Translations under genes and position numbers: made by a program
NCBI GenBank assembly: GCA_019828545.1
Contig: JACVRA010000086.1
Span: 1 to 64,000 of the forward strand
DNA: 64,000 nt
Direction: 5' to 3'
DNA from: Paracamarosporium sp. OC-R06-R3
Lineage: Eukaryota > Ascomycota > Dothideomycetes > Pleosporales > Didymosphaeriaceae
The notes under the pieces: generated by a model
Told to the model about the DNA's origin: nothing
Database searches by the model: none
The model's input: only the letters and a program-made list of their open reading frames with translations
In this document: positions 1 to 11,423 of the stretch, piece by piece
How positions within the stretch are numbered: position 1 is the stretch's first letter
Layout of the letters: every line of letters starts with the position of its first letter

Positions 1-158
1 GGTGTGGCCCACTGAGTGGTGGAACACGTTATGACCAAATAACCTGACTAAGCCTGGGCCGAAACCGCCTAGCGCATCTTTGCCATTTCCGTTCCCTACT
101 TGACAATGTGACACTTTCTCATTCCTCAACCTTTATCTATATTCGTCCCATAATCCAG

Positions 159-2242
159 ATGCCCCAGCAAGTGCATCGCCTTGCGTAAGGTTCCTCGTCT
201 CTTTTCCATCCGGATCACGCTGATCAGCCTCCAGATGCAAGCGGTGTCAAACCCGTAAGGTATCAATCCTCGGCAATACGATCAATTATTCATCTGAAGT
301 ATAATGACAGATCAAATGCAATCGCGTACGGCCATGTTCAAATTGTACGCACGGAAACCATGCCTGCGAGTTTTCGGCAAGCGACGCCCGTAAGCGGCCA
401 GTGTCGCACAAATACCTCAGCGCACTTGAGGCTCGTCTTGCTTACTTTGAGACCCTTACGCAACAATTGAAAGGGGCTACGGATGAAGAACGAAGTGAAA
501 TGCTTGCTAATACCGATCTCAATGATCATTTACAGTCATGGAACGAGCTACCAGTCCCGGTTGACCAGGGATCACCTGTAGAATCCGAGGTGTCCGCCGG
601 CTCCCACGCAATTGCTCTTCGCTCGGGACCCTTAGGTATTCTCCAATTCCACGGTCCGACAAGCATCTACCTCGACGTTGATACACGCGAATCGGGTAAC
701 TCGCAGGGATCCTCGCGTGCCAATGACTCACGCTCATCGCCTCCAATACTCGACTCCATCAGCATCGTTCGCCTAGCATCGACGCTTGGGGTTGACGACG
801 CGCTCATTCAGGAGACTTTACCATTATTCTTCCTCCATCAGTATCCTATGTGTATGTTTATCTATCGTGAAGCGTTTCTATCGGACTACTACGCCAATAC
901 ATACGACGGTCGTTATTGGTCGTTCGCTTTGCTCTATGCCATGTGCGCACTAGGGGCACCGCATTCGCAGAACGTTGTTGTACAGGAAAAGAAGCATTTG
1001 CTCGCGAAATGTGCACAAGAGATCGTTATATCGCAATGCCTCACAAAGCCATCAATCGCTACCGTTCAGGCGCTACTTTGCATCGCTTTCCATGAGGTCG
1101 GTCAAGGAAATGCTTCCCAAGGTTGGCTGTTCTCCGGTATGGCAATCCGAATGGGGCATGATCTGGGTTTTCATCAGGACCCAATGAGCTGGGTGCCACA
1201 TGATCGCACCATCGTGACACCAGAAGACGTAGAAATTAGGCGACGCGTATACTGGGGTACATACGTTGCCGACAAGCTCATCAGTCTTTATCTCGGCCGG
1301 CCAGTTTGCCTTCGCGAGGATGATGCAACAGTTCATCCAAGCGAACCTCTTCCCGATTTTCCAAGCGACCACGCGTGGTTTGGTCTTTCAGAGTTCGCGT
1401 CGCATTTCGCAAGTAACAAACCACACAAGGAGCAACTTGTCCTCGCGCTCAAACACGTGGTGTACTTAGGGAAGATCTTGCAGGATATCATGTCGGACGT
1501 TTTCTCCCAGCCTCGTACGAAACGGCGTAGTGAAGCTTCTCGATCTAACCGACTAGGTGAGCTCAACCTAAGCTTGACTAAGTGGCAAACTGCGCTACCT
1601 GAATCTCTCCAATGGAGCCAGTGGAGCACGGCCAAGTCCACTCATGGTCACACATTGGTCCTCCATCTTTTCTATCACTCTCTTTTAGTCTCATTGAACC
1701 GGTATTTTGTCAAACCAAGCCCAGGCTTTCCTCTGTCTGCTTCAGCGAGGGAGATCTGTCATTCTTCTTGTTCCACTATCACGGTTCTGATACGCCAATT
1801 TCGCTCACAACACGGTTTGCGCTCTGCTCCATTGATGCTCGTTTATTCTTTAGTCATGGCAACCATTACTCAAATCCATACTCTGGGTCAACATCCAGAT
1901 ACTGTGGCATTTATGTCCCGTGCCTTAGATGAATGCGCACGTTGTTACAAGCTTGCAGCGGAGGTCAAAGCTCATCTCTTCCCACATCATCAATCTCGGG
2001 AACCGGAATTGGCTAAGATTGACCCTGAAGTGGCTACATCCTCAGCTCGGCAGCCCGTATGTCAGGACACGGCATCGAATATGGCAGTTAGCACTCCAAG
2101 TCTTGATCCAATCCCTGACTCATTTGCCCGAGGAAGTATGTTCGATGACTCAATCATGGCGGTTGACGTGTTTGACATCCCCGACTTGAGTGATATGGCT
2201 GGATGTTTTCAAGGCTGGTTTTCTGTAGGACAAATGGGCTAA
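159..2242 (+). CDS. Zn2Cys6 fungal transcription factor (TF1)
   Basis: Nuclear DNA-binding regulator of about 660 residues. Exons read as 159-184, 235-259 and 311-2242; introns of 50 and 51 nt run gtaagg..ccag and gtatca..acag. The long ORF seems to start with GTG at 401, but the zinc cluster lies upstream and needs both introns. Spliced, residues 10-36 give a complete CX2CX6CX5CX2CX6C cluster (CKRCQTRKIKC then CSNC), followed by a linker and a short coiled-coil-like stretch (LEARLAYFETL). The middle holds a Fungal_trans (MHR) domain: GWLFSGMAIRMGHDLGF and RRRVYWGTYVADK near residues 240-330 are typical. The gene converges on the MFS exporter at 2724-4859, which it may regulate (inference). 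Target genes cannot be named. Confidence is high for the family and good for the exon structure. Confidence 0.88.
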
Positions 2243-2723
2243 AGCGCATGCGGCGAGGAAGACTTTTGGGTCATCGTTTAGCTCACACCGAACACAGCCG
2301 CTGAAATTCTTTACGCTAATGCGTCCTAATCCGAGTAGATATGACAACTAAGACCATTTTACGCCAGTCTACCTCTTATCGCTACTATGTCGCTAATATA
2401 ATGCCGATATTTCATCTCGACCTGGTTCATCCTCCCCCAACAATACTTCAGTTTATTCACATCATCGATCAAAGAGGTTGAGAAATATATCGGCAGCTCT
2501 CCCATTAGCGGGTACAGTCCCCTCACCTAGCGTTTCATTTATTTTTGTTCTTCTTTTTCCCTGCCTCAATGCCGTTGTTCTTCTGCGTCTGTTTTTGTAC
2601 ATGTAGATTCCTGTCTCAAGGCAGTCAGTGAGTACCGTTATTTGCATTTGTGAACTCCTTCGTGTATGAATAGCCTGGGGTTAACCATCAGCCAGAGACG
2701 TCAACGTGCCTTTTTTTGTTTCC
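2243..2723. other. Convergent intergenic region
   Basis: This 481-nt stretch separates the 3' ends of TF1 and the MFS exporter. It contains only short incidental ORFs and T-rich patches. I see no gene or repeat in it. Confidence 0.6.
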
Positions 2724-4859
2724 CTAAGTTGCAGCACCCTCGCGAGTCTGCTCGCCGCCACCACCACCGAGATTGGCCGTCTGTCTACGCATGAGGACTT
2801 CGTTCTGAGAAAGAATGAGAACCTTTCCCCGACATACCAACAATTGAAATGAGCACACAACACTGAGCGCTGCAGCCGCTAGAAAGAAAGCCCAAATACT
2901 CTTCATGGAACTCGCAATTTCCGGAATCACAAGAGCCTTCTTCGCGTCTGAAAGAGCCAGGAATGCGTAGCTACTGGTACCTGCGATGAGGTTGCCGATC
3001 TCGGTCTGTGAATTGTCTGGGAGGGCCTTGCCGACCTTGTCGACAGCCACGTTGTGGAAGAGACTGCCACTAATGGCTAGAAAGAGTACCATGCCAAGAT
3101 CCTGAGCTACGTACATGATTATGTGTAAGCAGCTTTCGACTTCTGGAAAGGGAGAAGGATACTAACAGATGGTCATGGCTCCGACGGCGTTTGCGATATC
3201 GTGTGCGGGAACTAGGGACTGAACGATGGCGAAGCCGGCCACGATGTAACATCCCGCGCCGGTGCCAACGAGGATTGTATAAGCGTAGATACTTGAGTTA
3301 CCAGTGGTACTATCAACAGTGTCTGAGAACGTGGTTAAACCCAATTTTTCTTGAGATACGCCGATCGTTTGGAAGCGGGGTCCAGCGTCCATAGACAAGG
3401 CTTACACATTAGAGCTGTGCCAATCAGTGCGAGCATACTGCCCCCGGTGTACCAGAAGGGTATCCATCCGTATCTTGGCATTAAGAAGCCGTTGACCATC
3501 GAGGTGACGACCATGAACATGATCAATGGGAGGAGACGAACACCAGCCTTAAGGGCTCCATCACCCTGACGAATGTTAGTTATGCATTTGAGTAGTCTCA
3601 GAGGCATACCTTGACAAATTGGAAATACAACGGGATGTAGTATGTCATGGCCTAGGAAGATGGTCAGCTAGTATTGATATTATGAATGTTTGGTTGGAGA
3701 ACAAATTTAAAAGCAGCTTACCAAGACAATACCCGAAGACAGAAAGACCTGCAGCTGCATGTTGATTAACGTGGGATTTCTGAAGAAATGTAAAGGATAG
3801 AGACGATTTTCCTTCGAGACCAGCGGGTGAAGCTTGAGGAAAACGACAAAGGCGATCAAGAGAACACCCGTAACAATCCACAGCGCAATGACGGTTTTGG
3901 ACTGGAACGAGTAGACAACTCCGCCAAAGGTTAGAGCGACAGTCAGTAAAGCAGAGCCAGCAATGAATATGACAGCATTGACCCAATCTACTAAGCCGAA
4001 CTTCTCTCGAAGAGTCTTAGTGGGATAAGGGTTCACGGCGGGGAAAAGCATCAAGTAGGCTGGCATAAATGCAGCGCCGATGGGAAGATTAATGTAGAAT
4101 CCCTGTTATTTGTTCAATATTTGATCAGGAAAGCGGAGATGGAATGAACATACCCATCTCCAGGTAGCACTGCTAGCTGCAAATGCGCCACCAATCTAGA
4201 AAGGCGTACGGTTAGCATACAATCGACAGGATAGATCTATTACAAGGAAGTCCGCACTTACCACTGGACCGAGAACGCTACCAATTCCCCATACAACAGT
4301 GCTTCCAGCAAGATAAGCAGGTTTCTCTTGATCATTGCAAAGGACTGAAACATAGGTCAAGGTACCCGAATACATGCCAGAGCCACCAATACCGGCAACG
4401 ACACGTCCAACGATGAGACACTGAATGCTAGGTGCAGCACCACAAATAGCGCTGCCAGCTTCGAACAACAAGATGTTGCAGATGTATACCCATTTGATGT
4501 TGAAGACGCCGTATACTTTGCCCCAGATCAAGATAAACATGGTGCCCAGTGCGAAGCCGGTTCCGATCCATGTCAGCAGCTCAAGGTGACCGAAATCGTC
4601 AATAATGGAGGGTTGGATGTTAGCGACGATGGTGTTGTCGAGGGCAAAGAGAAGGGTCGTGGATAGCATGGCGACGTAGGCGATAGTCCACTAGAAGAAT
4701 CATGTTAACATACAAAGATGTGTGTCCTTTTAGGAAACAACTCACCCTCCAGCCATGAATGTTCCAAGGACGAGCATCATCGATCGAAGGCGCATCATCC
4801 CTATTACTGGTGTCTATGTATGTCCCGTTGGGGTCTGACGACGTGGTTTCATGGCCCAT
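2724..4859 (-). CDS. MFS multidrug exporter, 14-TM DHA2 type
   Basis: Plasma-membrane proton antiporter of about 568 residues. Exons on the minus strand: 4859-4746, 4690-4262, 4195-4154, 4102-3722, 3651-3610, 3565-3406, 3322-3167 and 3106-2724. All junctions keep phase; two exons encode only 14 residues each (IGGAFAASSATWRW and AMTYYIPLYFQFVK). TM1 carries LDNTIVANIQPSI, the DHA2 motif LD.TIV, and GRVVAGIGGSGMYSG fits motif C/B of drug exporters. GFYINLPIGA is the usual TM6 region. Length and the predicted TM count match fungal toxin/azole efflux pumps. It has a Zn2Cys6 regulator gene on each side, an arrangement common for efflux or secondary-metabolite loci. The substrate is unknown. The first intron acceptor of the last exon (gtag) is the least certain splice site. 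Confidence 0.9.
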
Positions 4860-6020
4860 GATGAGAAAGGTACATCCGAAATAAGAATTATTGGGATGTA
4901 GTTTTGTAGTGGGTGTTTCATTCAGTAGTTTGTGATTAGAACGAGAACCGATCAAGTCCCGTAAGTTATATAGTTATCGAAACGTGCAGAGAGAAGACCG
5001 TTGCGACCGACGGAGCCATATGATTGGCTAATTCAGAGGACGCTAGTCCGTTCCACACCGAGGACAGCCTCCAATTGGCCAGACAGGTATCCACACTAAA
5101 TCAGGTGAATGTGTACACATACACTTGGGATGGTAGTAAAGTCAATTTTGATGCCTTACTATTTGTGTTCTGCTAATAGCTTTTCCGAAAAGCGCAGTCA
5201 AGCAGGTACAGTTTCAACACGCGTCTATATACCAAGTGGTAGAAAGACATCCCGTCACTTTGCCTCGCTAAAACACTGCCTTGTCTAGGACATAAATACT
5301 GTGAGATCAGCAATAGAGCTTGGCTCGTGATAGGTAACATTCTTAATTACAGTCTAAATTCAAGCGTTGCTCTCGTGAGATCGTTGGTGAGATACGCAGG
5401 TTCGAGCTCCGTTTGATGGCGTCGCATGCTGCGATACTTGCACAAACTGGTACGGAATCTAAATGGCTTAAATTTAATAAGCCATTGTTATATATTTTGC
5501 CCATGCACGAATTGTTAGTTTCCAAATACTTCATGAGTGTGTCGATATAGTAGTTGGTGGCTTACCAATACGTGTTTGCACATTACGCCCCAAGGCCGTG
5601 CGTTGAAAAACATCGAAACGAAGACCTGATTTTAGATTGCAAGGGGGGAATGTGTACGTAAAGCAGGTCAAGCTACGGTCGGCAATGTTGCACAATGCTG
5701 GAGTATCCGTGCTGAATTGGCCGGACATGCCGTCACGTACAACGCAGTCAACTTTCCTTCTAGCGCACATGATATAGGAGAATGCATCATACGACGACTA
5801 TGAACGATCGACGAAAAGGGATCCTTTAACCTCGTTGGTGATACCAAGCGTTGAGCGTCACGTGATTTGACGGCAGCTCCGTTTCCAATTGGCTATTGCT
5901 GCTTGGGATCGTAGCATAAGCGAGGCATGATAGAGGACCAGCGCCCACCATGTCACCCAACCTCAATCGCCCATTCGATCGCATCACGTCGCTCTGGGCG
6001 AGGCAAATCTGTTGAATAAG
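4860..6020. promoter_or_regulatory. Divergent promoter region between MFS exporter and TF2
   Basis: About 1.16 kb between two divergent starts, so it probably holds the regulatory sites of both genes. No conserved ORF was found. Short ORFs at 5343-5770 on the minus strand have no recognisable product. Confidence 0.5.
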
Positions 6021-8193
6021 ATGAGGCATGCTGCCAACGGCACCTCGTCCACGGCGCGTCATGCTTGTGAGATATGCAGGCAAGACACCCTCCTTTCATC
6101 GCGTGTATTAATAGGCATCGAGGCGGAGCACTGACTGTTATATGCAGAGAACGCAAAGTACGATGCGATCGATCATTGCCAAAATGCAGGTTAGTGTGAC
6201 AATCTAGATATTGAAAAATCCCCACGATAAGCCCGCAGTCTAAGTGCCAAGCATGAGAAAGTAGTGTTAACTCTCTCGCGTGCTTTGACATAGACGATGC
6301 GATCGCCTCAACGAACCGTGTACCTATACTCAAGTCGCAAAGCGTCGAACCCGCGACGAACAGTTGCAGCAGCTCCAGGAGCGGCTGGCCAAAGCCGAAG
6401 CACAGCTTGCTTTTACCACCACACCAAAAGCCCCTCCGTCTCCGCGTTTGCAGTTGCAAACGCGGTCTGACGCCGCCGATCCGGTCGTCCCGTCGCGATG
6501 GCTCGACGTGCCTGATACCAATCTGTCAAACAGCAGCTCGCGACAAAGTTTGCAGCACCAGCTGCCGCTAAGTTCGCAAGGCCAGATGATGTCGGTATCA
6601 GCCCACCCTCCCATCTTCAACATGATCGAGACAGACAAACCTAAAAGCTTGAGTGCTGATAATGATATCGATACGGCAACAAACAGTCTACCATTGCTCG
6701 ATGTTGACTTCTTCACCTCCTTCCCCGAGGAGACTAATACTGATGTAGCACTGGACCCCCTTGCAGTCCTCGAACCTCTAGACAATCTCCTCCCTAGTCG
6801 GTCTTCGCCTCAGTCATTATCTTTTAGTCCCACGGAAGACGAAATATCGCTAACCGAACTAACGACGCTGCACAACTGTTACTTCGAGTCCGTCTATTTT
6901 TCCTTTCCCTTTCTCAATAAGGATCGCTTTGCAGCCGGATTCTCGGCCGGCCACGATCCTTCACTCAATGCTCTAGTCTACGCTGTAGCTCTTGCCGGCT
7001 GCTCCCACTCCCCCAGAAACCTTAGCAAACAATCTGCCTGCTACAACATGGCACGTGACTATGCTGAGAAATGCGAGCGAGGCGGCAACCTCAATGATAT
7101 CAACTTCCTACAAGCCTTGCTATTTATCGGTCATTTTGAAGCCATGGATGGAAAGCTGGAAAAGAGCTGGCTGACGCTGGGACGCGCCGCCATGGTATGC
7201 AAGTTGTTGAAGTTGGCTCAGATGGACCAATTCAAGGAGTCCAATGGGGTACAGCACAATGGACACAGTGAGGCTTCTCATGTGGTTCTACCGCACTCAG
7301 ATACTCCAGTTACCTTAGAGGAATGGAGACGGACGTTCTGGGGCTTATACATTTTGGAAAGCTACGTGAGAACACGTACCGGCTGGCCATGTCAGCTGGG
7401 CGAAGCCAAGGTACGACTCTAAACCTCCTACAACTCATATTATTCATAAAGTGATACCTATCACTAGAACTTCCGAATTAATCTGCCAATGCCGGGGCTT
7501 CTGAGGTCCAATCTCACGCCTCTCAAAATGCCGTTCCTTTCCAATGTACACACTGAGCCTGGTCTCGAGGTCTCATCGTACGCAGGCTGCGTCATGATGG
7601 TCGAGTTGGCCCTTGACTGCTTCGAACACGGACAAGGGCGCCCTGTGGCTGGCTTCTGGGATGGGTACTGTGCTCTAGTCAAGAGGACAGACCAATTATT
7701 CGGCCTTCTCAAGCCGCATCTCAATGCAATATCGATACGCGAAGACCCAGTAGCGTTCAGCCTGTACCTTAACCTACGCGCCACTGAGATTTTCTTGCAC
7801 GAGCAAGCCATCACGCAAAGCGACGAGCAGGGCCTACCCCCGCTAATGACGGCCGAGAGCCAACGGCGCGCGACGGCCGCTGCATTCCAGATCTCCAGCG
7901 CCGTGAGACTCAACCTGCCGTCCCCTTCAAAACTGTACAGCGACATCATTATGCTGCAGGCCATTTTCATTGCCTGGCCTCTCACCATAGCCCTGAAAGC
8001 GTTCCATCGTGAGCTGATGCTTGGTAGAAGCCATGAAACAGTACATAGTGTAGTAGCCTCTTCGAGGTTGCTCTCTGCGGCTTTAGATCATATTGAGGAG
8101 TCGGGCGGGCACTGGCATCAGTGCGTGGCCCACGTCGAGTCTAATCTTCAGCGTTGGGACGAAAAGAGCAGCTTTAACTCTTTGGCATTGTAG
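6021..8193 (+). CDS. Zn2Cys6 fungal transcription factor (TF2)
   Basis: Nuclear regulator of about 647 residues. Exons read as 6021-6079, 6148-6189, 6294-7410 and 7468-8193. The zinc cluster is split over three exons: HACEICR ends exon 1, ERKVRCDRSLPKC is exon 2, and RRCDRLNEPC opens exon 3, giving CX2CX6CX6CX2CX6C. Intron 1 needs a GC donor (AG|gcaaga) with a cag acceptor. Intron 2 is gttagt..atag and intron 3 is gtacga..ctag. After the cluster comes a coiled-coil stretch (EQLQQLQERLAKAEAQL) and a Ser-rich linker. The MHR domain starts near residue 190 (ELTTLHNCYFESVYFSFPFL), and WRRTFWGLYILESYVRTRTG is its signature. It is divergent from the MFS exporter and upstream of a broken P450, which suggests a pathway-specific role (inference). 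Confidence 0.87.
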
Positions 8194-9277
8194 TGGATTT
8201 TCTATCGCGTAGTTGCTCGCATACTACAGTACGAGCATGTGTTGTCACGAATGATTCCAGGTACTTGGCTTTGTTAAGAGCTAATGAAGGTGTCTGTAGA
8301 GAGACTGCAAGGCTCTGCAGCCTACTTGAAATATTCGACTTCTCTAAAGCATGACTACTCGTTATCCTTACCAAACTATATATCTACAACAACGCTAAAG
8401 GTTACTGTTGACGAGTAGAACTATATAAACCTGCAGAATAGTAACGGTACAGCAGTCAGTGCTTAGCTCCAATCTGGAGCCTGAAGCCGACCCACCGGGT
8501 CCCAACACCACTCGTGGAGAAAGTTAAACCTTAACACGGTTGATCGTTGATAGGACGTTCCTAGTGGATTATAGTCACTGACAGTGCGTATAGCCATGCT
8601 CCGATGGTGCCCCCGACTAGGGCTTCCGGCCAGGAAAACGGTGTTATCTCTTGGAGAGACTAGAGATGAGGCATCTCGATGGCCAAAGTGCTTCGTCACC
8701 AGGATGTTCCTTTCGTTGGAGATGCCAAGGAAAAGGCCCGGGGAGCCACTGACTAAAAGAATCTTCTCCGTTTCTAGAAAATGGGTCTGCAGCTCAATTG
8801 CAATCTATTACTAGGCCTGAGGGCATCAAAATTGCAAAAAGGTGGCACTGGCATTTGCAGTGCTGTCACCTGCTGGCGTGCGGCACTGGCTTATGCGGCG
8901 TAGAATGCACGCCAGTCTGCGACCAAGGGCATCTTTTTCTGCAGGTAAGCATAAATGCAGACAAAACAGGCAAATAATTTATCATGCCTCGGTGTTCTAA
9001 GAATATAGCCAAAGCGTGAGTCTTGGTACCCCTCAGCTTGTGACCACAATCCTGACTGTTACTATTAGATGACTATCCGAAAGACAACTGAACATCGAAC
9101 GCCACATTACAGACACACAATTACATCCTTTTGTTTTCATCTGCTTCCAGCTACTGGTAGTGCCTGGATCGATCAATATGGCTGTATTTATGCCTCTCTC
9201 GATCTGCCTGTTCCTAAACTATATGTGTTAAGAAAAGGCCAATTTTCCTGTACAGCATAAACTGATATTCCTTCCAG
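8194..9277. other. Intergenic region without recognised gene
   Basis: AT-rich DNA between TF2 and the P450 remnant. It contains a 9-bp perfect inverted repeat (CTGGCGTGC at 8873-8881, GCACGCCAG at 8907-8915) and a few short ORFs. The missing N-terminal exon of the P450 would be expected near 8980-9260 but could not be assigned. Confidence 0.4.
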
Positions 9278-10884
9278 TACATCATCTCCACAGTATATTG
9301 CCTGTTTTTTCATCCACTTTCGAAGACCCCAGGTCCATTTCTATGCCGGTTTTCCTACCTTCCCTCGTTCTACCACGCCTGCAAAGGTAATCGTCATATA
9401 TGGACTTGGCAGAACTTTCAACTATACGGTACTTAGTTCAAGCTACACGTTTTCTGCACACTTACAAGCTATCAGGCCGAAAGTTTCGATCACCACCTAA
9501 CAACGTAGTTTTCTGCTCTGTCCAAGTTTACCTCGACATCTATTCATCTAAGAACAACCTCAAGAAGTCTAAATTTTACGACGCCTAGGTCCGTAATGAG
9601 AGCGATCACAATACTTTGAATACGAGTGACATCGACACACACGCGAAGAGACGCAGGTTGTTAAACCTTGCCTTTACAGATCAAATGGTCAAGTCGGCAG
9701 GTCCTTTCATGGCGCAGCACATTGATCGCTGGAATGAAATTATCGGCTCAGAATCCGACTGGTGTAAACCTATAAATATTGCAACTTCAGTTGATTACTT
9801 ATTCTTTGACATCCTTGGCGATCTTTGCTTTGGTGCGCAGTTTAATACAATTGAGCCGGAGGAAAACCCACTGAAGGTAATACCTCACGGCATCGGCGAT
9901 TATATGAAGCTGCATTATCCTGTATGGCCCTTCGCAAGTACCTTGTCGTCATACGCTGATTGTTCTAGATTGGCAAATCGCCACTACTTAACTTAGTGCT
10001 TTGGCTGAAGCCGAGGGGGTTAAACACGTTGATAGACGCCGTGACACCTTCAGCAGTCAAGTCATATTACAAGTTCGTTTCCCAGAGCGTTGATGAGCGT
10101 TGGGAACAACATCAACGCAGGGAACAGAAGTCTCGAGAAGACATGTTCCATTATCTGTGCAACGCCATCGACCCAGAGACTAGAAATCCTGCGTTTACGA
10201 AAGAGTCTTTGTTAGGGGAAGCCAACCTACTTATTATCGCCGGGTCGGACACTACCGCCACCGCACTTTGCGGCTTCTTCTTCTACATATGCAAATACCC
10301 ATCTGCATATAAAAAGCTCGTGGCCGAGATCAGAACAACATTTGACTCCGCTGATGAGATTCTACGGTCCGAAATTGTCATCATGTCATTTTGTGCGTGC
10401 ATGCATAGATGAGGCGATGCGTATGCGCCCTTCTGGACCTGATGAGCTAGAGCGGATCGCTCGTCCAGGCGGCACCATAATCGATGGCGTCTTCTATCCA
10501 GAGGGAACTACCGTCGGCATTCCTAACTGGTCCTGGTTTCACTCTGAAGAAGCTTACGATGGTCCCAGCAGCTTTCGGCCTGAGCGTTGGCTTGTGACCG
10601 AGGAGAATCCAGTTGAAAGGGTCAATGAGGTAAAGAGGTTGTTTATGCCGTTTATCAAAGGTACGGGTAATTGTGTTGGCCAAAAGGTTACCATGTACCA
10701 GCTGCTGTTAACTGCATGTCGTACCCTATGGAGGTTAGATTGCAGGATCATGCCAGGTTCCTCTCTCGGAGAAGGATCGCCAGCGTTTGAATGGGGAAGA
10801 AGGGACCCGAAACAATACCAAGTTATCGATGCGTACATAAGCTTGAAGACTAGCCCAATGGTGCAGTTCAGGAAGCGAATATGA
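9278..10884 (+). pseudogene. Cytochrome P450 monooxygenase remnant
   Basis: Decayed microsomal P450. Recognisable exons are 9278-9428 (hydrophobic anchor end, then HPLSKTPGPF), 9476-9921 (KRRRLLNLAFTD, helix C region) and 9969-10884. Introns of 47 nt each (9429-9475 and 9922-9968) keep frame. The I-helix is AGSDTTATAL, the ExxR motif lies in DEAMRMRP, and PERW follows. Two lesions are visible: an in-frame TAG at 9586-9588 where the family has Trp (FYDA-stop-VRNE), and a frameshift near 10362 between FDSADEI and GPKLSSC. The haem loop reads FIKGTGNCVG, with Gly where most P450s have Arg. TGG to TAG is a CpA to TpA change on the other strand, as in RIP. The first exon was not found. It lies downstream of TF2 and may have belonged to the same locus. 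Confidence 0.85.
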
Positions 10885-11423
10885 TCTCTAAATAGGTGAG
10901 TATGTTTTAAAGTCAGTTAGTGTCACTCTTGCTGGTTCTAGTTTCCATAGATAATGCCATCAATATCAGGATTTTTATGCGTTTTGTAATGCTCTCCCAC
11001 ATCTGTATCTAAAAGGTTAGGGTACGGGTCGATATCAGTCACGATTGTATACATCAGTAAAGCAAGTGTAAATATCTGTGTAACTTCAAATGGCAGCCTG
11101 AGCGCCTCCCTAAATAAGTGCCTTTCATAGCGTCGACATCAGGAATCCTTAACTGTCCTTAAATATTTGAGCCTGAAGTATTAGGTCTAACATCTAACAA
11201 GCAGTTTTTTTTTTTTTTTCACTAAACGCGCAATCAATAATCCCCCTAGAGCAAAGAAAAGGAATGCCTTTAGTATTTTGCCGGCTTCACTAGATTGTTG
11301 CCAAGGTGATTAGCGATGATTCTATAGCTTGTAAATCCTCACTTAAACTAATTTCCGGCAATACTTAAGTACCGAACAATCCTCTCTTACATAGCTCGTT
11401 CAAAACATCAAACCCAATTGCCA
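10885..11423. other. Intergenic region with poly-T run
   Basis: Separates the convergent P450 remnant and the mannosyltransferase gene. A run of about 15 T lies at 11205-11219. No gene is seen. Confidence 0.5.

Noticed and set aside
5395..5420. GGTTCGAGCTC resembling a tRNA B box.
   Set aside because: No matching A box, and the flanking bases do not pair into a T stem or acceptor stem.
5531..5770. Minus-strand ORF starting MCARRKVDC, like the middle of a Zn2Cys6 cluster.
   Set aside because: Only two Cys have the right spacing; no exon upstream or downstream supplies the others, and the rest of the ORF has no regulator features.
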